Shown here: in pieces, positions 27,620-36,851 of the stretch
Layout: each line of letters opens with the position of its first letter
How positions within the stretch are numbered: position 1 is the stretch's first letter
Source: Phycisphaeraceae bacterium
GTDB taxonomy: Bacteria > Planctomycetota > Phycisphaerae > Phycisphaerales > UBA1924
Assembly: GCA_019636515.1 (NCBI GenBank)
Contig: JAHBXI010000002.1
Span: 699,428 to 763,427 of the forward strand
Reading direction: 5' to 3'
DNA: 64,000 nt
Notes under the pieces: model-generated
Told to the model about the DNA's origin: nothing
Databases searched by the model: none
What the model saw: only the letters and a program-made list of their open reading frames with translations
Program-made: the position numbers and the translations under genes

Positions 27620-29095
27620 TCAGCGGCGTTCGGAGGTTTCAAGCAGGCGCACCTCACCCTGCCTGGCGTAGTCGATGGCCTCGCCCAGGATCCTCGCGGC
27701 CTCCTGGGGGGCATGGAATCCCATCGAGTTCTCGGCGTTGATGAAATCGACCCGCCACTGGGCCTTGCGCTGCAGCGCCCGGGCCTGGGCCAGCGCGTCC
27801 TCGGAGGCGCCGGACTTCATCGCGGCCTCGATCCGGTCGATCAGCGAGACAACCGCCTCTTCCGCCCGGTCCTGCAGCGCCTTGGTCCGCCCCTGGATCA
27901 CCTCGACCCGCGAGAGGATCTCCTCTTCGCTGGTGGTGTGGCAGGTCTGGCACGCCCGCGCGATGTTCAGCAGCGGGCTCTTGACATGGTGGTCGGAGAT
28001 CTTGATCGCGCCCTCACGCTTGTACGGCATGTGGCAGTCGGCGCACGAGACGCCGCTGCGGGCGTGGATCCCCTGGCTCCAGAGTTCGAACTCGGGGTGC
28101 TGCGCCTTGAGCACGGGCGCCTTGCTCCGGGCGTGCGTCCAGTCGCTGAACCCGCGCTGGTCGTAGTACCGCTCGATCTGCTCGACCTTCAGCCCGTTGT
28201 GCCACGGGTAAGTCACGATCTTGCCTTCCCCCTGGAAGTAGTACTCGACGTGGCATTGCCCGCAGGCCATGCTCCGCATCTCCTGGCGAGAGGCGTCGCG
28301 GTTGGGGTCGTAGTCGCGGCGCCGGTCGCCCTCTCTCCATTTCTCGATGCTCGGCAGGTGCGGCGTCGGTTCGTCGCTGGTCGCCAGCGCCTGGATGCCC
28401 CGGAGGAAACCGGGCCGGGTGACCCGCAGCGCCATCGACCGCGGATCGTGGCAGTCGATGCACGAAACCGGGTGCTCCACCAGGCTCGTCGCCTCGTGGT
28501 AGTCCATCCCGCACACCGCCTCGAACCCCTTGAACAACTGCTGCTGCCCCGCAGTCGAGAGCAGCGGATCCTCGATCGAGCCCGCGGCCCCCAGTTCAAG
28601 CCCCTTCTGCCGGTACGCCACCACGTTCGAGGCGTGGCAGTGCAGGCAGGCCCCGGGCTGCGGACGCAAGATCACCCGCTCGGTCTCGCGCTGGTCGCTG
28701 AGCATGTACGCGTGGCCACGCTCCTCCCGGTAGTCGATCGAGAACGCGTACCCGTCGAAGATCGTCCGCAGACGAGGGTTGGTGTCCAGTTTCTGCACGG
28801 CCTCCGACCCGCCGAACCGTGTCCGCACCACGTCCACCGTCCGTATGTAACTGTCGTGCTGGCGAGGGTAGTTCTTTCCCCACTCCGCCGGGTCCACCGT
28901 GTTTTCCCCGATATCCACGACGCGGAAGACGGACAGGCGAGCCTCCATTTTGCGCGCCGTGATGTTCTGGTACAGCGCCATCGCGCCCAGGGTGCCCGCG
29001 GCGGCGATGACGGCCACGGCCCACAGGGCCGCGCGGCCCCCGCGAGTCGATGGGGCGTTGACGGCGTGGCGTGTGGTCCGGCTTCGATCGTACAT
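27620..29095 (-). CDS. nrfA: Pentahaem nitrite reductase (ammonia-forming), CXXCH-type active haem
   Basis: 491 residues. It reduces nitrite to ammonium with six electrons in the periplasm. A membrane or signal helix lies at about 21-42. Five haem motifs are C150LHCH, C212IDCH, C278GQCH, C351ADCH and C382QTCH. The catalytic CGQCHVEYYF region (site Tyr) is intact, as is the KAQHPEFELWSQGIH segment carrying the active-site His. In most NrfA the first, catalytic haem is CXXCK with Lys as proximal ligand. Here it is CLHCH, so His is predicted instead, as in a minority NrfA clade. ATG 29095 has GGGGAG seven bases upstream. It follows nrfH. Confidence 0.96.
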   Translation of the reverse strand: MYDRSRTTRHAVNAPSTRGGRAALWAVAVIAAAGTLGAMALYQNITARKMEARLSVFRVVDIGENTVDPAEWGKNYPRQHDSYIRTVDVVRTRFGGSEAVQKLDTNPRLRTIFDGYAFSIDYREERGHAYMLSDQRETERVILRPQPGACLHCHASNVVAYRQKGLELGAAGSIEDPLLSTAGQQQLFKGFEAVCGMDYHEATSLVEHPVSCIDCHDPRSMALRVTRPGFLRGIQALATSDEPTPHLPSIEKWREGDRRRDYDPNRDASRQEMRSMACGQCHVEYYFQGEGKIVTYPWHNGLKVEQIERYYDQRGFSDWTHARSKAPVLKAQHPEFELWSQGIHARSGVSCADCHMPYKREGAIKISDHHVKSPLLNIARACQTCHTTSEEEILSRVEVIQGRTKALQDRAEEAVVSLIDRIEAAMKSGASEDALAQARALQRKAQWRVDFINAENSMGFHAPQEAARILGEAIDYARQGEVRLLETSERR

Positions 29096-29123
29096 GGTTG
29101 ATTTCTCCCCTGCCCAGGCCCCC

Positions 29124-29168
29124 GACGGCCAAGACGGCCAAGACGGCCAAGACGGTCAAGACGGTCAA
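29124..29168. repeat. Five tandem 9-bp repeats at the nrfH-nrfA junction
   Basis: Plus-strand units are GACGGCCAA three times (29124-29150) then GACGGTCAA twice (29151-29168). The last unit contains the nrfH stop codon (TGA on the minus strand, 29167-29165), so the array starts at the stop and fills most of the 69-base gap to nrfA. Confidence 0.95.
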
Positions 29169-29677
29169 CGACGCGGCCCGTGGGCGACCCTGGCATGGCA
29201 ACGGATGCAATCGATCGCCTCGACGCCCGCCGAGCCGGGAACCGCGGCGTGCGAGATGCCATCGACCATGCCCTGGTGGCACCGGACGCAGTTGTCGAGC
29301 ACCACGCGGCGGCTCGATTCCTTGATCTGGATCGGCTCATGGAAGTCGTTGAGCGTGAATCCCCTGGAGTGTCGCCACCCATGGTCGGCCTTGGTGAAGT
29401 ACTTGCCGATGATGTCCTGCGGAACGTGGCAGTCGTTGCACGTGGCGACGGCGTGGTGGCTTGCCTTCTGCCACCCGTCGTAATGGTCACGCATGACATG
29501 GCAGTTGACGCACGCCCGGGGATCGTTCGAGAGGTACGACGCCCCCTCCGCGTGGCTGAAAGTGCCCGCGCTGGCCCCGATCAGGATCCCGACCGCGGAC
29601 GCCGCCGCGAAGGCGGCCAGGCCGATGGCCCGGGGTCGGCGCGGGGTTTGGTTGCTGCCAGTCCTGGTCTGTTTCAT
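29165..29677 (-). CDS. nrfH: Tetrahaem quinol dehydrogenase NrfH
   Basis: 170 residues from ATG 29677. This NapC/NirT-family membrane anchor takes electrons from the quinol pool and passes them to NrfA. One transmembrane helix lies at about 18-40 (AIGLAAFAAASAVGILIGASAG). Four haem motifs follow: C56VNCHVM (the CxxCHxM form typical of NrfH haem 1), C80NDCH, C130VRCH and C157IRCH. The frame is open for 86 more codons upstream, but those encode Arg-rich nonsense, and NrfH homologues begin with a short basic tail like MKQTRTGSNQ. No strong ribosome site is visible. It is cotranscribed with nrfA. Confidence 0.93.
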   Translation of the reverse strand: MKQTRTGSNQTPRRPRAIGLAAFAAASAVGILIGASAGTFSHAEGASYLSNDPRACVNCHVMRDHYDGWQKASHHAVATCNDCHVPQDIIGKYFTKADHGWRHSRGFTLNDFHEPIQIKESSRRVVLDNCVRCHQGMVDGISHAAVPGSAGVEAIDCIRCHARVAHGPRR

Positions 29678-29906
29678 CGCGGGAACCCACGGTCGCATAA
29701 CCGGCAGGGTACATCCGGCCATGGGTGCCCGCAACCTCGCCGCGGATGCCGGCCGGGCCGGACGATCCGCGTCAATCGCCCGTGCGCCGTGCTCCCCCGC
29801 CCGCCGACAGCCGCTCGGGGTGTTCCACCGAACGTACAATGCGCCAGCGTACGGGCGGGTTCGGCGGGGGCGGACTCCCACCCGCCGCGCGCCGCGGAGG
29901 TTCGCC

Positions 29907-30878
29907 ATGCGACCCGACATCCGGTACAACAACATCGTCGATTCAGAGCAGGCGCGCCTGGCCCAGGCCGCGGCCGACCTCGCCCCGAATCTTCCCGCGG
30001 AGCGGATCGACGCCGACTCGTTCTACATCACGCAGCGGTACGGACTCTACACTCGCGAGAACCACGAGGTCTGGCGCGAGATGTTCAACAAGCGGTGGAG
30101 CGTCCTTGAGGAGCAGGTCAGCGGCCAGTTCATCGAAGGGATGAGGATCCTCCGCCTTACCCCCGACCGGATCCCCGCGCTCGACGACGCCGTGCTCGAT
30201 CGTGACATCGAGGTCGCCGGTGGAACCGTGATCCCGCGCGGGACCGTCATCGACGGCATCAACAAGTTTCTCAAGGCAAGGTCCAACTGGTCCAGTTACG
30301 GCGTCCCGGGATACCTGCCGGCCAAGGCCTTCTTCGCGTGCCTCGCGCAGCGCGAGTTTCCGACCACCGTCCTCATCCGTCCGCGGGAGGTGATGGACTA
30401 CCTCCCCGAGCCGGACATCTTTCACGACGTCTTCGGCCACGTGCCGCTGCACGCGCTGCGGGTCTTTGCCGATTTCCTCCAGGCCTACGGCCGGGCCGCG
30501 CTGCGGTGCGAGGACGACCACCACATCAAGCGGCTCGGACGGCTTTTCTGGTTCACCGTTGAGTTTGGCCTTATCCGAGAGGACGGCAAGATCAAGGTGT
30601 ACGGCAGCGGCCTGGTGAGCAGCCACGCCGAGAGCGAGTACTCCCTCAACGGCCGTTGGGAAAAGAGCGGACGCCCCGCCCCCGACTGCACCCCGCGCGA
30701 CATCCCCGAGTACCGGCCCTTTGACCTCGATCGCGTCTGCGAGACCGACTTTGAGATCGACCACTTCCAGCCGATCTACTACGTCCTCGACAGTTTCGAG
30801 CAACTCCGCGACGCCATGAACGACTACGCCGGGGAAGTCGTCGGCCAGGCGGACCTGCGGCGTGCCGCCGCGCGTTGA
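29907..30878 (+). CDS. phhA: Phenylalanine 4-monooxygenase
   Basis: 323 residues. This iron- and pterin-dependent aromatic amino acid hydroxylase converts phenylalanine to tyrosine. The iron-binding facial triad is visible as DIFHDVFGHVP (two His, about 172-178) and FWFTVEFGL (Glu, about 217). Other family segments are LRPREVMDYLPEPD-like and GLVSSHAESEYSL. It is single-domain, without an ACT domain, and slightly longer than typical bacterial enzymes because of an N-terminal helix region. ATG 29907 has GGAGG six bases upstream. It is divergent from nrfH. Confidence 0.95.
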   Translation: MRPDIRYNNIVDSEQARLAQAAADLAPNLPAERIDADSFYITQRYGLYTRENHEVWREMFNKRWSVLEEQVSGQFIEGMRILRLTPDRIPALDDAVLDRDIEVAGGTVIPRGTVIDGINKFLKARSNWSSYGVPGYLPAKAFFACLAQREFPTTVLIRPREVMDYLPEPDIFHDVFGHVPLHALRVFADFLQAYGRAALRCEDDHHIKRLGRLFWFTVEFGLIREDGKIKVYGSGLVSSHAESEYSLNGRWEKSGRPAPDCTPRDIPEYRPFDLDRVCETDFEIDHFQPIYYVLDSFEQLRDAMNDYAGEVVGQADLRRAAAR

Positions 30879-30926
30879 CGCTCCCTCCGATCGCTGATTG
30901 ATCTCGTTGCCATCGACCAAGCCCGT

Positions 30927-30946
30927 CCCCGGCCGTCAAGCCGGGG
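30927..30946. other. Hairpin between convergent phhA and exported propeller gene
   Basis: CCCCGGC (30927-30933) pairs with GCCGGGG (30940-30946) across a CGTCAA loop. No T-run on either strand, so it is at best a weak terminator. Confidence 0.4.
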
Positions 30947-30969
30947 GCGGGAGATGCTCCGTCGGGGTT

Positions 30970-32559
30970 TCAGCATCCGTCCTCGAACGAGCGGACGAAC
31001 GCGTCGTAGTCGTCGGTGTCCACGAAGCCCGACTGGTCGAAATCGGCGTCGTCGGTCCCCGCCTCGAAGGCGAACACGAACGCGGTGAAGTCGTCGAGGT
31101 CGACGAACCCGCTGCCATCAAAGTCCGCCGCGCACGGGCGGTACTTGATCGTCGTCAGGAACGACTTGGCGGACTTGCCCTGCGTGCCGGCCGTGACGAG
31201 CGCCCCGGTGGTCGGGTCGATCGCCGCGGCGGAATTGCCCGCGGCGGGGTCGGCTCCGCCCGGGGCCGTTCCGAGAAAGCGGTCCGTCCAGCGCACGGTC
31301 CCGTCGGCGTCGAGGCGACGCGTCACCGCCTGCTGAGTACCCGAGAAGAAGATGTAGAACCCGGTGGTGTAGACGTTCCCTTCGTCGTCGATGGCCAGCC
31401 CACGCGCCGAGCCGCCCGCTCGGTTGGCCTCCGGCGCGGTGTAGACCGACGCCCACGAGAGCCCCCCGTCCGTGCCCGAGAGTTTCCATGCCGCATGCGA
31501 CTCGTCGCAGAAGAATGTCCCAAGACAAGTCGAGCCCGCCAGCACCACGTCGCCGTCGGGGGCGACCCGCATCGCGTACGGGAACGCCCCGGTCCCCGAA
31601 GGGCCCTGGTACTCGTTCCACCAGACCTGGAACCCCGTCGCGGGGTCGAGCGCGTGCGTCCCGTCCGGGTACTTGCTCCCCGTCACCACCACGTTCCCGG
31701 AGCCGTCGATGGTGATCGCCGAAGGCTGGCCCGTCTCAAACTCGTCGCCGATCACCGTGAACCAGTCAAGATCGCCCGACGGTGAATACCGGGCCACGCC
31801 GTACGCATAGAGGTTGAACTCTTCCCCGTAGTCGTACCCGACCTGAACCCAACCGGCGACGTAGGAGTTGTCCTCCCCGTCGATCGCGATCGCCACGGCG
31901 GCGTCGTTGATGCCGTCGTCTCCGCCCGCGACGCCGTCCAGCGCGGCCGTCCAGAGCACCGCGCCCGTGGCATAGTCCACTTTCACGGTGAGCCAGTCGT
32001 AGTCCGTGCCGGACCACGATTGACCCGTACCGACGATGTTCCCCGACGAATCCATCGCCGCCGCCAGAAGCCCGTCGAGGTTGTTCCCCGCCCCGTCGAT
32101 CCGGCGAACCCAGAGTTCATCCCCCGTCTGCGCGTCGTACTTGGCGATCAGGTAGTCACCGAACGAATTGCCTCCGGGCCCGAGCGTCCCGTCGGAAACG
32201 CCCGCCATCACCACGTCCCCGTCAGGGCCGACGAGCACGACGAACGGCTTGTCGCTCCCCGTCGGCTTGCCCAGGTACCTCGACACCCACTGGGCCTGCC
32301 CGTCCGGGGAGTATTTGACCAGCGCCATCGCCGATCCCGTTCCCGTCGCGGATGTCGCGATCGAGTACACGTTCCCCGAGGAATCGGTTGTGATGCCTTG
32401 CGCGTTGTTGTAGAACCCCGCCGGCCCGGCGTAATGCGCGATCCACTCCTTCGCCGGAGGCGGCGCGGCGGCCGCGGTCGAGCAGGCGGCCCCGACGAGC
32501 ACAAGCGCGAAAACTCGGGCGGCGATGACACGGTTTGGGCGTGATACCGGGTGCTTCAA
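30970..32559 (-). CDS. Exported beta-propeller protein with dockerin-like EF-hand C-terminus
   Basis: 529 residues. A signal peptide (residues 1-31, VIAARVFALVLVGAACSTAAAA) is followed by repeated units of the form GITTDSSGNVYSIATS, AMDSSGNIVGTG, AIDGEDNSYVAGW, TIDGSGNVVVTGS and AIDDEGNVYTTGF. These are SBBP/PQQ-like beta-propeller blades. The last 55 residues hold two EF-hand-like loops (DFDGSGFVDLDDF and DFDQSGFVDTDDY) and end in GC, a C-terminal pattern common on exported proteins of Phycisphaerae. TTG 32559 is the start, with AAGGAG six bases upstream. The protein is probably secreted and calcium-stabilised. No enzymatic motif is seen. Confidence 0.85.
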   Translation of the reverse strand: MKHPVSRPNRVIAARVFALVLVGAACSTAAAAPPPAKEWIAHYAGPAGFYNNAQGITTDSSGNVYSIATSATGTGSAMALVKYSPDGQAQWVSRYLGKPTGSDKPFVVLVGPDGDVVMAGVSDGTLGPGGNSFGDYLIAKYDAQTGDELWVRRIDGAGNNLDGLLAAAMDSSGNIVGTGQSWSGTDYDWLTVKVDYATGAVLWTAALDGVAGGDDGINDAAVAIAIDGEDNSYVAGWVQVGYDYGEEFNLYAYGVARYSPSGDLDWFTVIGDEFETGQPSAITIDGSGNVVVTGSKYPDGTHALDPATGFQVWWNEYQGPSGTGAFPYAMRVAPDGDVVLAGSTCLGTFFCDESHAAWKLSGTDGGLSWASVYTAPEANRAGGSARGLAIDDEGNVYTTGFYIFFSGTQQAVTRRLDADGTVRWTDRFLGTAPGGADPAAGNSAAAIDPTTGALVTAGTQGKSAKSFLTTIKYRPCAADFDGSGFVDLDDFTAFVFAFEAGTDDADFDQSGFVDTDDYDAFVRSFEDGC

Positions 32560-32769
32560 CGGACGACTCCTTCAGGATAAGACACGGGCGAAATGAACCC
32601 CTCGCGCCCTCCCGGAACGAGCCGACGGATCCGACGATGGTTCGACCGGCCGGTCGCGGGGTGCAACGGCCGACGCCGGTGTCATCATCGCACAACATCC
32701 GCCGGATTTCATTGAAGATTTGATGAATTGCGCCCCGCGGGCAAGGGGGCGAAATCGCGCCCGCCCCGG

Positions 32770-32775
32770 TACCAT
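32770..32775 (+). promoter_or_regulatory. Candidate leaderless -10 element for the zinc-ribbon membrane protein
   Basis: TACCAT followed by six bases (CTCGAT) and ATG 32782. No clear -35. Confidence 0.5.
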
Positions 32776-32781
32776 CTCGAT

Positions 32782-33660
32782 ATGCCCAACGGAGAGGGAC
32801 CGGCGGATCACGACCCGGCGCCCGGTCTTGATTCCGCCGGCACGAACGGCCCGCCGAACCCGCAAGAACGGGGAATGGTCGAGGGCGATCGCGCCTGCGT
32901 CGCCTGCTCGTACAACCTTCGCGGCCTGCCGGTCTTGGGCCTCTGCCCCGAATGCGGTCGCCCGGTGATGGATTCGCTGCGGGGGATCCTGCTCGAATTT
33001 GCATCCCGGGACTACGTCGCCAAGGTCGGTTCCGGCCTCTGGCTGGTCCTCAACGGCATCCTGCTGATGATCGTGATGTGGGCGCTGACGTTCTTCGGTC
33101 GCGTGATGTTCTCCGCGGTGGGCGTGCGCCTGGAAGGTCTGGCGCTTCTGGTTTCGGTGATCGGCCTGGGTGTCTCGGCGATGATCCTGTTTGGATACTT
33201 CCGCTACTCCGAGCCCGACCCCGGGTTTGCCGGCTCCGAACGCCCCGATTCCGCCCGCCGGGTGCTGCGTGTCGCGGTGATCATCCAGGCCGCCGCCGCC
33301 GTCATCGAGTTCGTCATGCAGGTCGTCCTCCGGGCGACGACCATCGCGAGCCCGGCGGTCGTGCTCCTTCCCACCGCGGCCGTGGCGCTCTCGTTCATCG
33401 CGTGGGTGGTCCAGTTCTTCGCCGTGATGCGATACACCGAGTGGCTCGCCAAGAGGGTGCCCGACCGCTTGGTCGTGGCCCGCGCGCGGCGGTACCGCTG
33501 GCTCCTGCCGCTGATCTCGGTGGTGGGGGCCGTGGCGATGATGCTCGGCCCGCTGCTGGCCCTGGTCTTGTACTGGACCCTCCTGCACCGCGTGCGGATC
33601 CACGCCGGGTCGATCCTCAAGACCGGGCGACCGGCAAAACTCCCGGGGATGCTCCCCTGA
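32782..33660 (+). CDS. Zinc-ribbon multi-pass membrane protein
   Basis: 292 residues. A hydrophilic N-terminus is followed by a zinc ribbon C39VAC...C55PEC (CVACSYNLRGLPVLGLCPECGRPV split across about 39-62). Then come about six transmembrane helices (roughly 85-105, 115-140, 165-185, 195-215, 245-275). The CxxCxYNLRG...CPECG ribbon before membrane helices is a recurrent planctomycete arrangement of unknown function. ATG 32782 is preferred over an upstream in-frame start because the ribbon family begins near here and TACCAT sits exactly six bases before it. It is divergent from the exported propeller gene. Confidence 0.8.
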   Translation: MPNGEGPADHDPAPGLDSAGTNGPPNPQERGMVEGDRACVACSYNLRGLPVLGLCPECGRPVMDSLRGILLEFASRDYVAKVGSGLWLVLNGILLMIVMWALTFFGRVMFSAVGVRLEGLALLVSVIGLGVSAMILFGYFRYSEPDPGFAGSERPDSARRVLRVAVIIQAAAAVIEFVMQVVLRATTIASPAVVLLPTAAVALSFIAWVVQFFAVMRYTEWLAKRVPDRLVVARARRYRWLLPLISVVGAVAMMLGPLLALVLYWTLLHRVRIHAGSILKTGRPAKLPGMLP

Positions 33661-33703
33661 AAAACCCTCTCCCCACCAATTCAACGGATCGCCGGGGTTC
33701 CAC

Positions 33704-33732
33704 TTGATCGCCTTAATTGTTCGTATTATGAT
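33704..33732 (+). promoter_or_regulatory. Promoter of the radical SAM gene (leaderless)
   Basis: TTGATC (33704-33709), 17-base spacer, TATGAT (33727-33732), then six bases to ATG 33739. The surrounding 40 bases are AT-rich compared with the window. No Shine-Dalgarno sequence fits between -10 and start. Confidence 0.8.
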
Positions 33733-33738
33733 CGGTAT

Positions 33739-34989
33739 ATGCCCCGCCACACCCAACCAGACACGCCCCCAGGTCAGGGGTCCCAGGAACCCGCCGATCC
33801 CCGACCCTCCGACGGAGTCCTGGACGCCCTGACGGTCGGCAAGATCCGCGGCCGTGGCGCGGCGATCAATCCACCCAACCGCTTCGAGCCGATACGGCTT
33901 GAAGTCCTCGGAGAGCACCTTGATCGTCGGGCGGCCGAGGCCCCCGGCGGGACGCAGGTGCCCACCAGGGTCTTCGAAGACGACTCCCGGACCATCATCA
34001 ACAAGGTCGATTCGGAGGACATCCCCTTCGCGTGGACGGTGAACCCGTACCGGGGGTGCGAGCACGGGTGCGTCTATTGCTATGCACGGCCCGGGCACGA
34101 GTATTTCGGGCTCTCGCTGGGTGTTGACTTTGAAACAAAGATCTTCGCCAAGCCCAAGGCCGCCGAACGGCTGCGCCAAGAACTCGACCACCCCCGCTGG
34201 CGCGGCGAGCCGGTGGTGATGTCCGGCGTGACCGATCCGTACCAGCCGGTCGAGCGCGACCTGAAGATCACGCGGTCGTGCCTGCGCGTGATGGCCGACC
34301 GCCGACAGCCGGTCGCCATTGTCACCAAGAGCGGCCTGGTTACGCGCGACATCGACCTGCTCCGGGAACTGGCACGCTTCGACGCCGTCCGCGTCGCGGT
34401 GAGTCTCACCACGCTCGATAACGACCTGGCCTCGAAGATGGAGCCGCGGGCCGGCTCGCCCCGCGAACGCCTGGAGACGATCCGCCGCCTGTCGGAATCG
34501 GGGATCCCCGTCGGGGTCATGACGGCCCCGATCATCCCCGGCCTGAACGACCACGAGATCCCCGCGCTGCTGGAAGCCGCCAGGCACGCCGGCGCTCGCC
34601 ACGCCGCGTACGTCATGCTCCGCCTTCCCTTCCAGATCAAGGACCTCTTCCTGGAATGGCTCGGGAGGCACATGCCCGCGCGGGCCGCGAAGATCGAATC
34701 GCTCGTGCGTGACACCCGCGGCGGAGAGTTGTACGACGCCCGCCCGTTTGTCCGCATGAAGGGCCAGGGCCCCTACGCCGAGCAGATCCAGGCCACCTTC
34801 GAGGTCTTCGCCCGCAACCTCGGGCTGGCCCGACGCCCCAAGCCCCTCAGTTCGGCCTCGTTCATGCCGGGTGGATCGGGCGGCTCGCTCTTCGGATCGG
34901 TCGCGTCGGAGGCTCCCTCGCCCACGCCCCCGGTCACGCCCCCGGACCAGGCCGCGGGCCACGACGACCAGCCGACGTTGCTTGGCTGA
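33739..34989 (+). CDS. Radical SAM protein, PA0069 (SplB-like) family
   Basis: 416 residues. The iron-sulphur cluster motif is C107EHGC111VYC114 in NPYRGCEHGCVYCYA. It is preceded by the family segment SRTIINKVDSEDIPFAWTVNPYRG and followed by VVMSGVTDPYQPVERDLKITRS, all typical of PA0069/Rv2578c-type radical SAM proteins related to spore photoproduct lyase. The substrate of this family is not established. The C-terminal 50 residues are Gly/Pro-rich and probably disordered. The start ATG 33739 is supported by the promoter geometry. Confidence 0.9.
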   Translation: MPRHTQPDTPPGQGSQEPADPRPSDGVLDALTVGKIRGRGAAINPPNRFEPIRLEVLGEHLDRRAAEAPGGTQVPTRVFEDDSRTIINKVDSEDIPFAWTVNPYRGCEHGCVYCYARPGHEYFGLSLGVDFETKIFAKPKAAERLRQELDHPRWRGEPVVMSGVTDPYQPVERDLKITRSCLRVMADRRQPVAIVTKSGLVTRDIDLLRELARFDAVRVAVSLTTLDNDLASKMEPRAGSPRERLETIRRLSESGIPVGVMTAPIIPGLNDHEIPALLEAARHAGARHAAYVMLRLPFQIKDLFLEWLGRHMPARAAKIESLVRDTRGGELYDARPFVRMKGQGPYAEQIQATFEVFARNLGLARRPKPLSSASFMPGGSGGSLFGSVASEAPSPTPPVTPPDQAAGHDDQPTLLG

Positions 34990-35046
34990 CGATCAAACGG
35001 CTCTTGTCCGTGCCCCCGCTCGGGTTCTCGCTCGAACGGCGGGAGT

Positions 35047-35997
35047 TCAGGCCCCGCGCTGTTTCCCGCGGAGCGATCGAACCACGCCCTCGATCGCCCG
35101 CCCCAGTCGGCTCAACCCCCGGGGCTGGGGCCGGTACAGGCCCTTGGGCCGGTTGAAATGTCGCTCGACATCCTCCCCCGCGTGCATCCGCCGCCGAAGC
35201 GACAGCAGTTTGCGCCCCGACTTGTTGATGTGGAAGATCATCCAGTCGTGCGATTCGGGACGCGCCAGCGTGACCAGGCCCCGCTCCCGGCAGTGGTCAC
35301 GCCACGCCCATTCGATCAGCGCCCGGCGGTATTTTTCCTGGCAGTCGATGCCGGCGGGATACTCCCCGCGGAACCCGCCGTCGATGAACGCCCCGATCCT
35401 TGAATGCACCGCCTCGTGGAACGACGAGCGCTTCATCAGCGAGAAGTTCAAACTCGCAAAGTCGTGTACGTCGTACCCGTCGCGCCGACCCGACGGAGGG
35501 TCCACAAGGTGCGTCATCGTCACCGCGAAGACGCCCGGATCGTCCAGCACGGCCATGTCCCGGGAGAGCCAGTGGCCGTGTCCGCGGCGCCGCGGCAGCA
35601 CGTCGGGCTTCACGAACACGATGTACGGACGACGCGCCAACGCCCCCGAATCGTGCTCCTGGATGTAGCAGCGGTGGAAGTCGTTCTCCCACGAGTTGGG
35701 ATTGAGAAGTTGGAGCCGGTCGATCACGCCCGCGCGCACAAGTCCGCACAACGCCCGCACCGTCCCGGGGCCAGAACCCCCGTCCACGTACACCACCTCC
35801 CCCGGCCGGCCCCCCAGGAACTCGAACCAGTCCTCCAGCACGCGGCCGATCGCCCGCGTTCCACCGAAACCCGAGACCGACAGCGTCACCGATTCCCAGG
35901 GACACGCCGCGTCGGGCGGGGATGGCGACGGCTCGACGCCGCGCGGGGATCGATCCGGCGCGGCGGATTGGGCGGGTCTTGACGCGGGGGAGTCCAC
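35047..35997 (-). CDS. Glycosyltransferase-like protein of unknown specificity
   Basis: 316 residues from GTG 35997. The segment VTLSVSGFGGTRAIGRVLEDW, then GEVVYVDGGSGPGTVRALCGLVRAGVIDRLQLLNPNSWEN, resembles the N-terminal nucleotide-sugar fold of GT-A enzymes. A later acidic stretch and HDWMIFHINKSGRKL follow. The C-terminus is Arg-rich. No clear DxD is present, so catalysis is unproven. It is convergent with the radical SAM gene. TACCCT lies eight bases before the GTG, suggesting a very short leader. Confidence 0.5.
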   Translation of the reverse strand: MDSPASRPAQSAAPDRSPRGVEPSPSPPDAACPWESVTLSVSGFGGTRAIGRVLEDWFEFLGGRPGEVVYVDGGSGPGTVRALCGLVRAGVIDRLQLLNPNSWENDFHRCYIQEHDSGALARRPYIVFVKPDVLPRRRGHGHWLSRDMAVLDDPGVFAVTMTHLVDPPSGRRDGYDVHDFASLNFSLMKRSSFHEAVHSRIGAFIDGGFRGEYPAGIDCQEKYRRALIEWAWRDHCRERGLVTLARPESHDWMIFHINKSGRKLLSLRRRMHAGEDVERHFNRPKGLYRPQPRGLSRLGRAIEGVVRSLRGKQRGA

Positions 35998-36115
35998 GCG
36001 GCCACAGGGTACGGCGCGGAGGCATGCCGGGCGCTAGACTCGCCGAGTCCGATTTATCTGACCACGTGCCTGTCCCACGCCCCTCCTTACCCCGATCCCC
36101 AGAGGAGTCCGACCG

Positions 36116-36796
36116 ATGGTTCTCTCGCACCGCCTGGCCGTTGTGTCGGTCGCCGCCGCCATTGCCCTCGCGGGCGGCGCGATCATGGCCGCCGCCCCGG
36201 CTTCCGCGGCCCGGCCCCCGGAGTCCGCGGCCCAGCCCCCGGCTTCCGTGGCCAGGTCCGACCAGCGCCTCGCCACCGTCAACATGTTCCATATCGTCGA
36301 GAAAATGGTCCAGAGCGAACGCTACCGCCCCGCCCGAGAGACCATGATGAAGGAGTTCCAGACCCGCCTCGAAGCGGCCAAGCGCGAGATCGAGTCGCTC
36401 TACAACGAGATCATGCAGGCCGGACAGGATTCCGACAAGGGACGCGCCCTGATCCCGCAGTTCCAGACCAGGCAGCGCGAAGCCCAGCAACTCGAGGAAG
36501 AACTCCAGGTCCGCGCCGGGGAATTCAATACCCAGCAACTCGCCGAGGCCTACCGCCTCGCCACCGAGACCGTCGCCATGCTCGCCAAGCAGGGCGGGTA
36601 CACCCACGTCCTCTCCACGCGCGGCGTCGCCTCCGAGCCCATCCGGGGCACCAACGTCGCCGCCGCCGTCCAGGAGATCATGGCACGACCCGTCGTTGTC
36701 TTCCCCGAGGCCGACGACCTCACCGAACGCGCCATCACCGAACTCCAACTCACCGGCGTCACCACCGACGAGGGACACGCCGAAGACAGCCGCTGA
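36116..36796 (+). CDS. OmpH/Skp-like periplasmic chaperone
   Basis: 226 residues. A signal peptide (about 1-30, LAVVSVAAAIALAGGAIMAAAPASA) precedes an Ala/Pro linker with AARPPESAAQPPASVA repeats. A long charged helical region (about 65-150, RLEAAKREIESLYNEIMQAGQ and RQREAQQLEEELQ) forms the Skp-type coiled-coil arms, and a terminal TxRAITELQL segment follows. Skp binds unfolded outer-membrane proteins. ATG 36116 is preceded by AGAGGAG. It lies 67 bases before cinA on the same strand. No bamA or lpxD is adjacent, unlike the common skp locus. Confidence 0.8.
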   Translation: MVLSHRLAVVSVAAAIALAGGAIMAAAPASAARPPESAAQPPASVARSDQRLATVNMFHIVEKMVQSERYRPARETMMKEFQTRLEAAKREIESLYNEIMQAGQDSDKGRALIPQFQTRQREAQQLEEELQVRAGEFNTQQLAEAYRLATETVAMLAKQGGYTHVLSTRGVASEPIRGTNVAAAVQEIMARPVVVFPEADDLTERAITELQLTGVTTDEGHAEDSR

Positions 36797-36851
36797 CCGG
36801 GACGGCCAACGCGAGCGAGAGCCCCCACGCCCAGGGGCACGGCAGGCCGGC

